Notes under the pieces: generated by a model
What the model was told of the DNA's origin: nothing
The model's database searches: none
The model's input: the letters and a program-made list of their open reading frames with translations, nothing else
Shown: piece after piece, positions 1 to 6,345 of the stretch
Position numbering within the stretch: position 1 is the first letter of the stretch
Layout: every line of letters begins with the position of its first letter
Translations under genes and position numbers: made by a program
NCBI GenBank assembly: GCA_024224995.1
Contig: JAAENB010000696.1
Coordinates: 1-7,523 of the forward strand
Length of the DNA: 7,523 nucleotides
Origin: a bacterium
Lineage (GTDB): Bacteria > Spirochaetota > UBA4802 > UBA5550
Direction of reading: 5' to 3'

Positions 1-8
1 GGAGAATT

Positions 9-767
9 TTAATCATCCAGCCAATACGACCCGGCTGCCCAGTCACCATCACCGGAAGCAGTCCTGCCAATACCGCCGCTTACAGTTGAGTAAGGACCGC
101 TGCCTGCTATGTTGGAACGACCTCCGGTTATGCTGGCATACCTGCCCGAAGCATTGTTCCCATGTCCTGCCACAAAGTTACCTTCCGCTCCGGCTGTATT
201 TAATGATCCAAGGATAATTCCGCTGAATGATGGGTAATTTTGATGTCTCCCAAGAATAAGATTGTGAGAACCGCTTCTGTCATCAGCTCCGTAAGTAAGT
301 CCGTAAGTATCAGTTCGCAGCTCATTATATCCAATTATCAGGTTGCCAAGAGCATTAACAGCACCATTTGTTGTACCGGTACCGTTATTAATTTGCACAT
401 TCACTCCACTGAAAATAATGGTATTGCTCCCGTCTCTTGTTACACCGGTAAAAGTGGTCTTAAGTGTGTTAAGTTCTGTTTCCAGGGTTGTAATTGTACT
501 TGCCTGGGCTGCTACAGTTGTTTGTAAAGTGGCAATATCGCTTTGCAGCCCTGTAAGAGTCGTCTTCACATAGTCAATGTCACTTAATTTTTCCAGGGTG
601 TCAATTTGTGTCTGTAAACTGTCTATTTTATTATACATCTCGGAAAAACTGAAATCTTCAGAACTATCATTGTCATTCGAACCGGTAAGACCGGCCTCAC
701 ATCCGCCAAAAGCAAGAATTATTGCCGAAAATGTCCCGAGAAGTGCTGCGTGTAATAATTTTTTCAT
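9..767 (-). CDS. Lipoprotein with coiled coil and YadA-like head repeats
   Basis: Predicted 252-aa cell-envelope lipoprotein of unknown function, probably displayed at the surface. Residues 1-22 form a signal peptide (MKK, then a hydrophobic stretch) ending in a relaxed lipobox FGGC with the acylated Cys at 23. A short acidic Ser/Asn/Asp linker follows. Residues about 42-106 have heptad-like spacing (LQTQIDTLEKL, TLETELNTLKTTF), suggesting a coiled coil that could trimerise. Residues about 107-140 (FTGVTRDG, FSGVNVQINNG) connect to a Gly/Asn-rich region, 141-252, with turns about every 14 residues: NLIIGYN, NLILGR, GIILGS, NFVAGH, ASITGG, STVSGG, DWAAGS. This resembles the head repeats of trimeric autotransporters, but there is no C-terminal beta-barrel anchor, so the lipid would be the anchor. 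The start at 767 is chosen because GGAG (775-778) lies 7 bases upstream and a signal peptide begins there. The reading frame stays open to 935, but that extension would run through the promoter. Adhesion or structural function is inference. Confidence 0.85.
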   Translation of the reverse strand: MKKLLHAALLGTFSAIILAFGGCEAGLTGSNDNDSSEDFSFSEMYNKIDSLQTQIDTLEKLSDIDYVKTTLTGLQSDIATLQTTVAAQASTITTLETELNTLKTTFTGVTRDGSNTIIFSGVNVQINNGTGTTNGAVNALGNLIIGYNELRTDTYGLTYGADDRSGSHNLILGRHQNYPSFSGIILGSLNTAGAEGNFVAGHGNNASGRYASITGGRSNIAGSGPYSTVSGGIGRTASGDGDWAAGSYWLDD

Positions 768-806
768 CAATTTTCTCCATAAAATTTGTAAAATGTTTAA
801 TTTTTG

Positions 807-825
807 CGTCCGATTTCTACGTCCG
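807..825 (-). repeat. CGGACG direct repeat in lipoprotein mRNA leader
   Basis: On the minus strand the hexamer CGGACG occurs twice (plus coordinates 820-825 and 807-812), 13 bases apart and separated by TAGAAAT. Both copies lie between the predicted transcription start near 838 and the ribosome binding site at 775-778, so they would sit in the untranslated leader. They contain GGA motifs, as does the ribosome binding site. A role in binding a regulatory protein is possible but unproven. Confidence 0.4.
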
Positions 826-844
826 CCTGGTTGGGTTTTAATCA

Positions 845-872
845 AATATACATAAAAAAACAGACCCGTCAA
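845..872 (-). promoter_or_regulatory. Sigma-70-type promoter for the lipoprotein gene
   Basis: On the minus strand, TTGACG (plus 867-872) matches the -35 consensus at 5 of 6 bases. TATATT (plus 845-850) matches the -10 consensus at 5 of 6. The spacer is 16 bases. Transcription would start near 838 and give a leader of about 70 bases before the ATG at 767. It is the best promoter match seen in the window. Confidence 0.65.
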
Positions 873-878
873 TTGACC

Positions 879-909
879 GGGAATGAACGCTAACTGAGAG
901 GGAATGAAC
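879..909 (-). repeat. Pair of 10-bp direct repeats upstream of the promoter (possible operator)
   Basis: GTTCATTCCC on the minus strand occurs twice without mismatch, at plus 879-888 and 900-909. The copies start exactly 21 bases apart, about two helical turns, so both would face the same side of the DNA. The nearer copy ends 6 bases from the predicted -35 box. This position is typical of a binding site for an activator that contacts RNA polymerase. The regulator is unknown. Confidence 0.5.
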
Positions 910-964
910 AACAGTTTTTTTTTATTTTTTTTCAATTTAGAGCAAAAACTCTTTAATAGAATGT

Positions 965-997
965 CTATAAGTGCCCACTCATAGCTTTTTATTTTTT
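965..997 (+). terminator. Terminator-like dyad upstream of the dehydratase-like gene
   Basis: CTATAAGTG (965-973) and CACTCATAG (976-984) are complementary at 8 of 9 positions, giving a short stem with one mismatch and a GCCC loop. CTTTTTATTTTTT follows, as in a rho-independent terminator read rightward. No rightward gene precedes it in the window. It could be an attenuator for a transcript starting further left, a block against readthrough, or a dyad bound by a protein. The stem is weak. Confidence 0.3.
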
Positions 998-1019
998 ACT
1001 TGATAGATTTGTTATTATC

Positions 1020-1050
1020 CCAATCTATACCAATCAGGGTATTGTATACT
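1020..1050 (+). promoter_or_regulatory. Candidate promoter region of the dehydratase-like gene with CCAATC repeat
   Basis: TATACT (1045-1050) matches the -10 consensus at 5 of 6 bases and would place the transcription start near 1057, about 20 bases before the ATG. No good -35 box lies at the expected spacing. Instead CCAATC occurs twice, at 1020-1025 and 1030-1035, exactly one helical turn apart and covering the -35 area. A promoter with a poor -35 and repeats there may depend on an activator. TTGATA at 1000-1005 is a possible -35 for another promoter but lacks a well-spaced partner. Confidence 0.3.
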
Positions 1051-1076
1051 CAAATAATCTACTTTGGGGACCAAAA

Positions 1077-2165
1077 ATGAAAGAATCCAGGCTTCAGCGG
1101 CTGGTATCTCCGCTTTCGGAGATGCTGTACCAGTTTAACATGATCATAGAGGGTTATAAAGAACGAAATAATGTCAAAATCGCGGCCCTATCCTGTGATA
1201 TGCTTCCTGTTGAAATTTTAGCCGCGTTTGATCTCATCCCGCTGCATCTTCCCTCTTTTATAGAAGAAAACAGTGAAAAAAAAGGCTGCCCCTGTGGAAA
1301 TTGCTCAACCCGGAGTAATCTCAATGGTCTCAGTACTGTTTATGATTTTCACATCGTACCGGAAAAATGCGCAAACAAGCCCACAACGGGAGAACAGGAA
1401 ATCCCCCTGGTGGCGTTCAACAATCCAACAGGATATGGTGAAGACGCAAGTGTACAGCTCCATTCCGCCATAGATGAGCTGCTGCGGGCAACAGGTATAT
1501 CCGAAATAAAGAATATCGACATAAAAAAACTACAGGAAATTACCGCGGAATACGACACCCTGAGAAAGCTTATACGAGGTATCTCCTCACTAAGAAAAAC
1601 CAGGCCCGATCTTCTCTCGAACAGGGATCTGTTTACTATTTTTGAAGCCGCTCTTGTTTTTCCTCCGGCCCTGGTTGTAAATCATCTGGCAGCTATTATG
1701 CAGGCCATGAACGAAACTCCGGGCGAATCCTCCCTGGAGATATTGGGAGCACTGGTCTATTCAAGCAGTATTGGGGTAGATAACGCTTCATTGCTTGATG
1801 ATATTGAAGAGGCAGGCTGCCTGGCTGCGGAGGATGACTGCACTAGAGGAAGGAGAGCATTCGATCTCTCTTTTAATTCAGCTTCAGAGTACCTGTACTA
1901 TGAAATACTGGATGCTTTTTCATATAAGCCCTTGTGTCCCTCAATACGGCCAGCTGAAGAACGCTACGAACTCCTTTACAAAATGATAAAAAACCATGGA
2001 ATTGAACTGGTAATTTTTATTGAAGACCTGTGCTGCGAACAGCGGAAAAAAGAGATCGAATTCCTCCGGATCAAACTAATGAGATCCGGAGTAGATCCCC
2101 TGGTCCTGAGCACGGAAAATGCCCATGACAGGATACATGACTATATCAGCAAAGCTGCTGTATAA
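1077..2165 (+). CDS. 2-hydroxyacyl-CoA dehydratase family protein (HgdB/BcrC-like)
   Basis: A 362-aa cytoplasmic protein of the family that includes the D subunit of 2-hydroxyacyl-CoA dehydratases, benzoyl-CoA reductase subunits, E. coli YjiM and the double-cubane cluster proteins. Recognised by CDMLPVEILAAFDLIPLHL (40-58), by EEAGCLAAEDDCTRGRR (244-260), equivalent to the family's 'IEE.G..V.DD.C.G.R', and by EDLCCEQRKKE followed by SGVDPLVLSTE near the C-terminus. Family members hold Fe-S clusters through cysteines and are driven by an ATP-hydrolysing activator. This protein has ten Cys (40, 71, 73, 76, 98, 248, 255, 287, 319, 320), including an unusual C-P-C-G-N-C at 71-76. It is slightly short for the family. 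GGGGA (1066-1070) precedes the ATG by 6 bases. No second subunit, activator or CoA-ligase gene is nearby, so the substrate cannot be named; it may act as a homodimer. Confidence 0.85.
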   Translation: MKESRLQRLVSPLSEMLYQFNMIIEGYKERNNVKIAALSCDMLPVEILAAFDLIPLHLPSFIEENSEKKGCPCGNCSTRSNLNGLSTVYDFHIVPEKCANKPTTGEQEIPLVAFNNPTGYGEDASVQLHSAIDELLRATGISEIKNIDIKKLQEITAEYDTLRKLIRGISSLRKTRPDLLSNRDLFTIFEAALVFPPALVVNHLAAIMQAMNETPGESSLEILGALVYSSSIGVDNASLLDDIEEAGCLAAEDDCTRGRRAFDLSFNSASEYLYYEILDAFSYKPLCPSIRPAEERYELLYKMIKNHGIELVIFIEDLCCEQRKKEIEFLRIKLMRSGVDPLVLSTENAHDRIHDYISKAAV

Positions 2166-2188
2166 ACGATAAAAACTGTTTATCGTTT
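2164..2188. terminator. Hairpin between convergent genes, possible bidirectional terminator
   Basis: AAACGATAAA (2164-2173) and TTTATCGTTT (2179-2188) form a perfect 10-bp inverted repeat with a 5-base loop. It overlaps the stop codon of the rightward gene (2163-2165) and that of the leftward protease gene (2180-2182). Only 14 bases separate the two coding regions. The stem is AT-rich and no clear T run follows on either strand, so it may terminate weakly or mainly protect the 3' ends. Confidence 0.5.
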
Positions 2189-4156
2189 GATCTTCCGCAT
2201 TATTTTAATATAGTCACTGGTAATATTAAAGGCTTCTTTTAAGAAAAGATCGTTTTCCAGGTTAATAACCTTTTTTCCCCTGTCCTTTTTAAAAGTCTTT
2301 TCAATCTCTTCTTTTTTCTCTTTTTCTATCTTTGACTCGTCTTTAAGGCTGATAGACTTGTTGCTCATCTGTTTTTTTAGTTTCTCAATTTTTACAACCA
2401 ACTTTTTAAATTTATCGCTTTTCTTTATTCTCCGAGATGACATACTTTTCAAGTTCGCCACTATCCGGGGACTCACATACTTATAGGGTTTAAAATAAGC
2501 GCTCTGGATTTTTTTCCATTTAAGCGGGTACCGGGTTTTATTCTCGCCAACGTCCCAGATTGAGCTTATTGAAGGAATTAAAAGATTGGGGATAATTCCA
2601 TTCAGCTGGTTCGAGGTTCCTCCGGGCTGGTAAAAAATATGAGTGGTAACCTTTATGGCCCCTTTCTCAAAAGGAAGAACATTATAGGACTGAACCGTGC
2701 CCTTGCCATAGGTATTACCCGGTCCAATAACCAGCCCTCTTTTATAATCCTTTATGGCACCGGCCAAAATCTCAGAAGCGCTGGCGCTAAACCGGTCAAT
2801 TAATATCACCACGGGCCCGTCATAAAAAAGATCATTATCATTATCCACAATAACGTTCGGATAAACCTGCGCGGGATTCCTCCCGTCTTTTATTTGCACC
2901 ACAGGACCGCTGCCGATAAAAAGCCCCGCAATATCGATTGCTTCATTAAGGAGTCCGCCGGGATTCCCCCTGAGATCAAGAATAATGCCCGTAACTCCTT
3001 TTTTAATAAGCTTGTTTGTATGCACTTTCATATCTCTGGCAGAGCTCTTCATGTTCACCCTGTCCTGGTAAAACGAAGGAAGTTTAATATACCCAATCTT
3101 CTCTTTTTTACCCTTAACATTCAGGGTGAGAATATCCGATTCGGCATCACTATCCTGAAGCTTTATTTCCTCTCTCACAATAGGAACAATCAGCCTTGAG
3201 GGCTTGTCACCATTCCCGGTCCCCGCTTCGCGCAAAATAGTAAGGCGAACCTCGGTTCCCTTTTTACCCCTGATTTTCTTAACCACATCTCTCAAATCCA
3301 TATCGATCACGTCAATAGCTTCACCCGCAGCCTGGGCAACAGCAACAATTTTATCATTCGGTTTTAGCCGGATATTTTCCGGGAGTTTATCCGTAGCACC
3401 GCCGACAATAATAGATTCAACAATAATAAAACCATCTTCCGACCGGAGCCGTACCCCGATCCCTTCAAGCTTCAGTTCCATTGATATCTTAAAATCTTCA
3501 TGCTGATCCTGGGTTAAATAATTCGAATGGGGATCAAGAGCGGTCGAAAAGGCATTCATGAAATTAGCGTAGATCTTTTCCTGGTCTATTTCATTGACTC
3601 TTCTTCGTAAAAGCTTATATTTCTTTTTTAATTTTTCCCTGGATTCGGGGAGTTTCTTTCCCAATGACATATAGTTCAAAAGCTGCAGCTTGATACTCTT
3701 GCGCCACCGCTCTTTCATTTCATTTTTATCGTTCGCGTATTTTATTTTTTCCCGGTCAACAATTATCTTTTCATCTTTATTAAAGTCATATTTGTATTCA
3801 ATAAGCAAAACAAAAAGATCCATATTTTCGGAAAATCTTTTTTTGTATACTCCAAATATGATAGTAACCACTTCGAATTTCTTAAGAGCAAGATAATCAT
3901 CTATCATAAATTTGTGCTTTGAAAGCCTGGCAACATCTTCTTTATAGAAGTAATATTTTCCATAGTCGAGAATATTAATATAATTATTAAAGATCTTCTC
4001 GGATATTTTATCATCAACTTGATGATATTGGGCATGCATGGCAAGAAACTGGTTAACCAGCCCCGGCACATCAACGGGTTTTAAACCTTCCGATTTTTTA
4101 AAACATGAAAAAACCAGTACAATTGCAATCGAAGGGATAATAATTTTTTTCAGCAT
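2180..4156 (-). CDS. prc: Tail-specific (carboxy-terminal processing) protease, S41 family, lipoprotein
   Basis: A 658-aa serine protease of the Prc/Tsp type, which degrades envelope proteins from their C-terminus and in other bacteria helps control peptidoglycan hydrolases. Residues 1-17 are a signal peptide ending VFS-C18, a lipobox, so the enzyme should be anchored to a membrane, facing the periplasm. Residues about 30-215 match the N-terminal helical region, ending in DPHSNYL. A PDZ domain spans about 224-325 (GIGVRL to IVPIVREE). The catalytic domain carries DLRGNPGG (394-401), DRFSASASE (454-462) and YGKGTVQ. By alignment from memory with E. coli Prc, S459 and K485 form the catalytic dyad and D470 matches its Asp463. 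The loop before the Lys reads GPGNTYGK, one residue longer than E. coli GEPTFGK. A Lys/Glu-rich C-terminal region (568-632) follows. Length is near E. coli Prc (682 aa). GGAG (4163-4166) precedes the start. The start lies 27 bases after the glycosyltransferase stop, with no terminator seen, so co-transcription is likely. Confidence 0.92.
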   Translation of the reverse strand: MLKKIIIPSIAIVLVFSCFKKSEGLKPVDVPGLVNQFLAMHAQYHQVDDKISEKIFNNYINILDYGKYYFYKEDVARLSKHKFMIDDYLALKKFEVVTIIFGVYKKRFSENMDLFVLLIEYKYDFNKDEKIIVDREKIKYANDKNEMKERWRKSIKLQLLNYMSLGKKLPESREKLKKKYKLLRRRVNEIDQEKIYANFMNAFSTALDPHSNYLTQDQHEDFKISMELKLEGIGVRLRSEDGFIIVESIIVGGATDKLPENIRLKPNDKIVAVAQAAGEAIDVIDMDLRDVVKKIRGKKGTEVRLTILREAGTGNGDKPSRLIVPIVREEIKLQDSDAESDILTLNVKGKKEKIGYIKLPSFYQDRVNMKSSARDMKVHTNKLIKKGVTGIILDLRGNPGGLLNEAIDIAGLFIGSGPVVQIKDGRNPAQVYPNVIVDNDNDLFYDGPVVILIDRFSASASEILAGAIKDYKRGLVIGPGNTYGKGTVQSYNVLPFEKGAIKVTTHIFYQPGGTSNQLNGIIPNLLIPSISSIWDVGENKTRYPLKWKKIQSAYFKPYKYVSPRIVANLKSMSSRRIKKSDKFKKLVVKIEKLKKQMSNKSISLKDESKIEKEKKEEIEKTFKKDRGKKVINLENDLFLKEAFNITSDYIKIMRKIKR

Positions 4157-4183
4157 ACAAATCTCCAGACTATCATATAACGT

Positions 4184-5536
4184 TTAGTTTTTCTTTCTTA
4201 TCTTGTTAATATTCTTTTTAATAGATGCAAAAGGGTGGCTTAACACCCACGACACTCTATAAAAGAATGATTTAGTAATTTTATCAATATCTTCATTAAT
4301 CTTATCTATTTGTTCAAAAATTTCTATATTTATTATTTCAGAAATTTGTTCTATATTATTAATAATAAATTCCCGGCTGATACTATCAAAAGACTCAAGA
4401 TTCTCAATAAGATCATCATTGGCCCAGCATCGTTGAATCAACGCGAAATCATCAAAAATATCGCAGACTCCCTGGACATAGTCTTTCGAAGTCCACGATT
4501 GGGCCAGTTTGTGTCCATTTGCGATAAGTGTTTCCTTTGTTCCGTGCTCATCAATCAGTAGTTTAACGCGTGCAGCAAACTCATCTTCATTCGTTGGATC
4601 GGCATAAAGAGCAGCATCACCAAGCTGTTCTTTATGTCCCTCTAAACCGGAAGCAATTACCGGGCATCCCAGCGCGCATGCTTCAAGAGGAGGAAGATTA
4701 TTCGGTCCAAAAAACGACGGGAACACCAGGGCAAACGCGTTTTTATAAATATATATCATCTCTTCTATGGAAACAAATCCTAAAAATTTTACATATTGTG
4801 ATATTCCTAATTCCTGAGTTACTTGTTTTACATACCGCAGATTGCCGTGATCGGACCCGGTAAATATTATGCTCATTTTAGAATCATGTACTTCATTTAA
4901 TTTCTTAAGCATATGCAAGAGCATAATATGATTTTTATGAGGCCAAAAATTCGCGGGATAAAATAAATATTTTTCCGGCAATTCTAACTTTTCCCCTTCC
5001 GCAATATATTCATATTTTTCATATTCCAGCGCAAATTGAGGAACAGGGAACGGTAGTATTTTGATCCTTTCTTCCGGAACTCCATAAAAATCCATGATTT
5101 CCTTTCTCCCGGTTGAATTGCCGGTAATAATATATGACGCTCTTGGCAAAAGATAATGATAAATCTTCTCCCGTTCGGTCCATTTCCAATCTTTTATACT
5201 AACTTCCGGAAAATACGGGTGCACTCTATGCGCAAGATCCCATACGGTAATAAGATATGGGATTGGTACCGGTATATAATAGGGGCCGGTAAACCACATA
5301 AAATCGATCTTTTCCTCAACTATAATTTCTACCAATCTGGACAGAACCTCCATTCCATGCAAATTGATAAATTTAATATTTGCGCGTTCCCAGGTAGTAT
5401 TATTTTCATTGGAATACAATAGAAACAGGGTGTGGTTAGTATCAACATCAAGCAAAGCATGAACAATGCTATGTTCCAGTGTAGCCTCCCCCCCTATTGT
5501 TACATCTTGACCACCAATATATATTCCGATATTCAT
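4184..5536 (-). CDS. Glycosyltransferase, GT4-type (GT-B fold)
   Basis: A 450-aa enzyme likely to transfer a sugar from a nucleotide-sugar donor onto a lipid-linked or growing surface glycan. Donor and acceptor are unknown. The N-terminal Rossmann domain begins MNIGIYIGGQ and includes a Gly-rich acceptor-side loop. The donor domain includes FYPANFWPHKNH (192-203), where the usual N(K)NH motif appears, IIFTGSDHG (223-231), VKFLGFVS (249-256), and PPLEACALGCPVIAS (282-296). In the usual E-x7-E motif the second Glu is E285, but the position of the first is Gly277 (FFGPNNLPPLE). I recall this 'FGP.N.PPLEA' variant from some GT4 proteins. After about residue 370 there is an extension: an acidic, Ile-rich, probably helical stretch (374-422), then a basic amphipathic tail (SFFYRVSWVLSHPF to KIRKKN) that could bind the inner membrane. 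AAGG lies about 7 bases upstream of the ATG. The methyltransferase gene ends 44 bases upstream. Confidence 0.88.
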   Translation of the reverse strand: MNIGIYIGGQDVTIGGEATLEHSIVHALLDVDTNHTLFLLYSNENNTTWERANIKFINLHGMEVLSRLVEIIVEEKIDFMWFTGPYYIPVPIPYLITVWDLAHRVHPYFPEVSIKDWKWTEREKIYHYLLPRASYIITGNSTGRKEIMDFYGVPEERIKILPFPVPQFALEYEKYEYIAEGEKLELPEKYLFYPANFWPHKNHIMLLHMLKKLNEVHDSKMSIIFTGSDHGNLRYVKQVTQELGISQYVKFLGFVSIEEMIYIYKNAFALVFPSFFGPNNLPPLEACALGCPVIASGLEGHKEQLGDAALYADPTNEDEFAARVKLLIDEHGTKETLIANGHKLAQSWTSKDYVQGVCDIFDDFALIQRCWANDDLIENLESFDSISREFIINNIEQISEIINIEIFEQIDKINEDIDKITKSFFYRVSWVLSHPFASIKKNINKIRKKN

Positions 5537-5580
5537 TTACAAACCTTATTTATTATTTGTGAAGTACCAGGAGGTTATGA

Positions 5581-6345
5581 TTACTGAGCCTTTTTTACTA
5601 CGAATACGGCATTCCAGTCATTTGAATTACACGGTGTAACCATACTCATCCATTCCAGGGCTCCCAGCACCTCAAAACCGATATTTTCCAGCATAAATAG
5701 CAATTCAGGACAAAACAAATATCTCATTTTATGCGTTTCAAGGACCGTTTCTATCCCTCCGCTCGCTTTATCCTCAATAATAACTTCATAATTAACATCC
5801 ACAATATTGTCCGTATCGTGGATATCCGATTCCGCAATCCGGGTTACCTTTATTTCATCATTTTCCAGCCGCTTTACCCTGGTTTCGGGCCTGTCCAGAA
5901 GTACGGCCGGTCCATACCAGAAATCAAAAATAAAAATCCCATCCTTTCCAAGGTGATTATACACATTCTTAAATGTATTGTAAAGCGCTTTATTCGTTGC
6001 CTGGTAACTTATAACATGAAATAATGAAACTATAGCGTCAAATTGTCTATCCAGGTTAAAATCGTCCGCGTTGCAGCACGCGAAATTAAGATTATCAAGT
6101 GAACCGGAGCGGGATTCCGCAATAGAGATCATCTCTTGTGACAGGTCTATGCCGAATACATCATATCCCTTTTCCGCAAATAAAAGGGCATGATTTCCTG
6201 TACCACAGCCCACATCAAGCATGGAACGAACGTCTTTCTTTGAATATTGATTTAATAAATCTATTATATACCCAACTTCACCGCTGTAATCTTTTTCTTT
6301 GTAAAGCAGGTTATAGTACCTGGCATAATTATTAAAAACTGTCAT
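5581..6345 (-). CDS. Class I SAM-dependent methyltransferase, possibly amino-sugar N-methyltransferase
   Basis: A 254-aa cytoplasmic methyltransferase. Motif I, LDVGCGTGNH (43-52), binds S-adenosylmethionine. GIDLS with D67 is the acidic end of strand 2, NADDF (92-96) fits the adenine-contact region, and FDAIVSLFHVISYQ (102-115) is motif IV plus the following helix. The N-terminus (YARYYNLLYKEKDY), HVISYQ and the DFWYGPAVL segment (141-149) resemble the TylM1/DesVI group, which dimethylates the amino group of dTDP-3-amino sugars. Many relatives with this architecture have other or unknown substrates. The start codon overlaps the stop of the aminotransferase gene (ATGA, 6342-6345), and GAGG lies just upstream, so translation is probably coupled. 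This pairing supports an amino sugar made by the neighbour as substrate, but methylation of a sugar oxygen or another small molecule is not excluded. Confidence 0.85.
   Translation of the reverse strand: MTVFNNYARYYNLLYKEKDYSGEVGYIIDLLNQYSKKDVRSMLDVGCGTGNHALLFAEKGYDVFGIDLSQEMISIAESRSGSLDNLNFACCNADDFNLDRQFDAIVSLFHVISYQATNKALYNTFKNVYNHLGKDGIFIFDFWYGPAVLLDRPETRVKRLENDEIKVTRIAESDIHDTDNIVDVNYEVIIEDKASGGIETVLETHKMRYLFCPELLFMLENIGFEVLGALEWMSMVTPCNSNDWNAVFVVKKAQ

Larger units (their letters stand above)
768..1076. other. Divergent intergenic region
   Basis: This stretch of about 309 bases separates the leftward lipoprotein gene from the rightward dehydratase-like gene. It has no convincing coding sequence on either strand. 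It is AT-rich, with two T runs (915-923 and 925-932) that could bend the DNA. The left half holds the lipoprotein leader, promoter and a repeat pair. The right half holds a terminator-like dyad and a weaker promoter for the dehydratase-like gene. These elements are listed separately. Confidence 0.8.

Noticed and set aside
800..838. Resemblance of the lipoprotein leader to a c-di-GMP-I riboswitch (GGACGCAAA with a nearby GAAA)
   Set aside because: Only short pieces match. The second helix with the tetraloop receptor is missing and the leader is too short and AT-rich.
240..855. Overlapping rightward open frames opposite the lipoprotein gene
   Set aside because: They are antisense to a gene with clear domain structure, have low-complexity Ser/Cys/Val-rich translations and no recognisable family.
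854..881. Imperfect hairpin followed by seven T residues on the minus strand, like a terminator
   Set aside because: It overlaps the -35 box of a good promoter and no leftward gene precedes it. The stem is 6 bp with a bulge and a tight 4-base loop.
768..935. 56-residue N-terminal extension of the lipoprotein reading frame
   Set aside because: It lacks a ribosome binding site, would bury the signal peptide and lipobox, and runs through the promoter. The start at 767 has GGAG 7 bases upstream.
939..952. Small inverted repeat AGAG/CTCT
   Set aside because: Four base pairs with a 6-base loop is expected by chance in AT-rich DNA.
2894..3896. Rightward open frames opposite the protease gene
   Set aside because: They are complementary-strand shadows of a conserved protease and lack recognisable domains.
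5569..5639. Rightward 20-codon frame preceded by AGGAGG
   Set aside because: The spacing to the ATG is only 2 bases, the peptide is unremarkable, and most of it lies antisense to the methyltransferase C-terminus.
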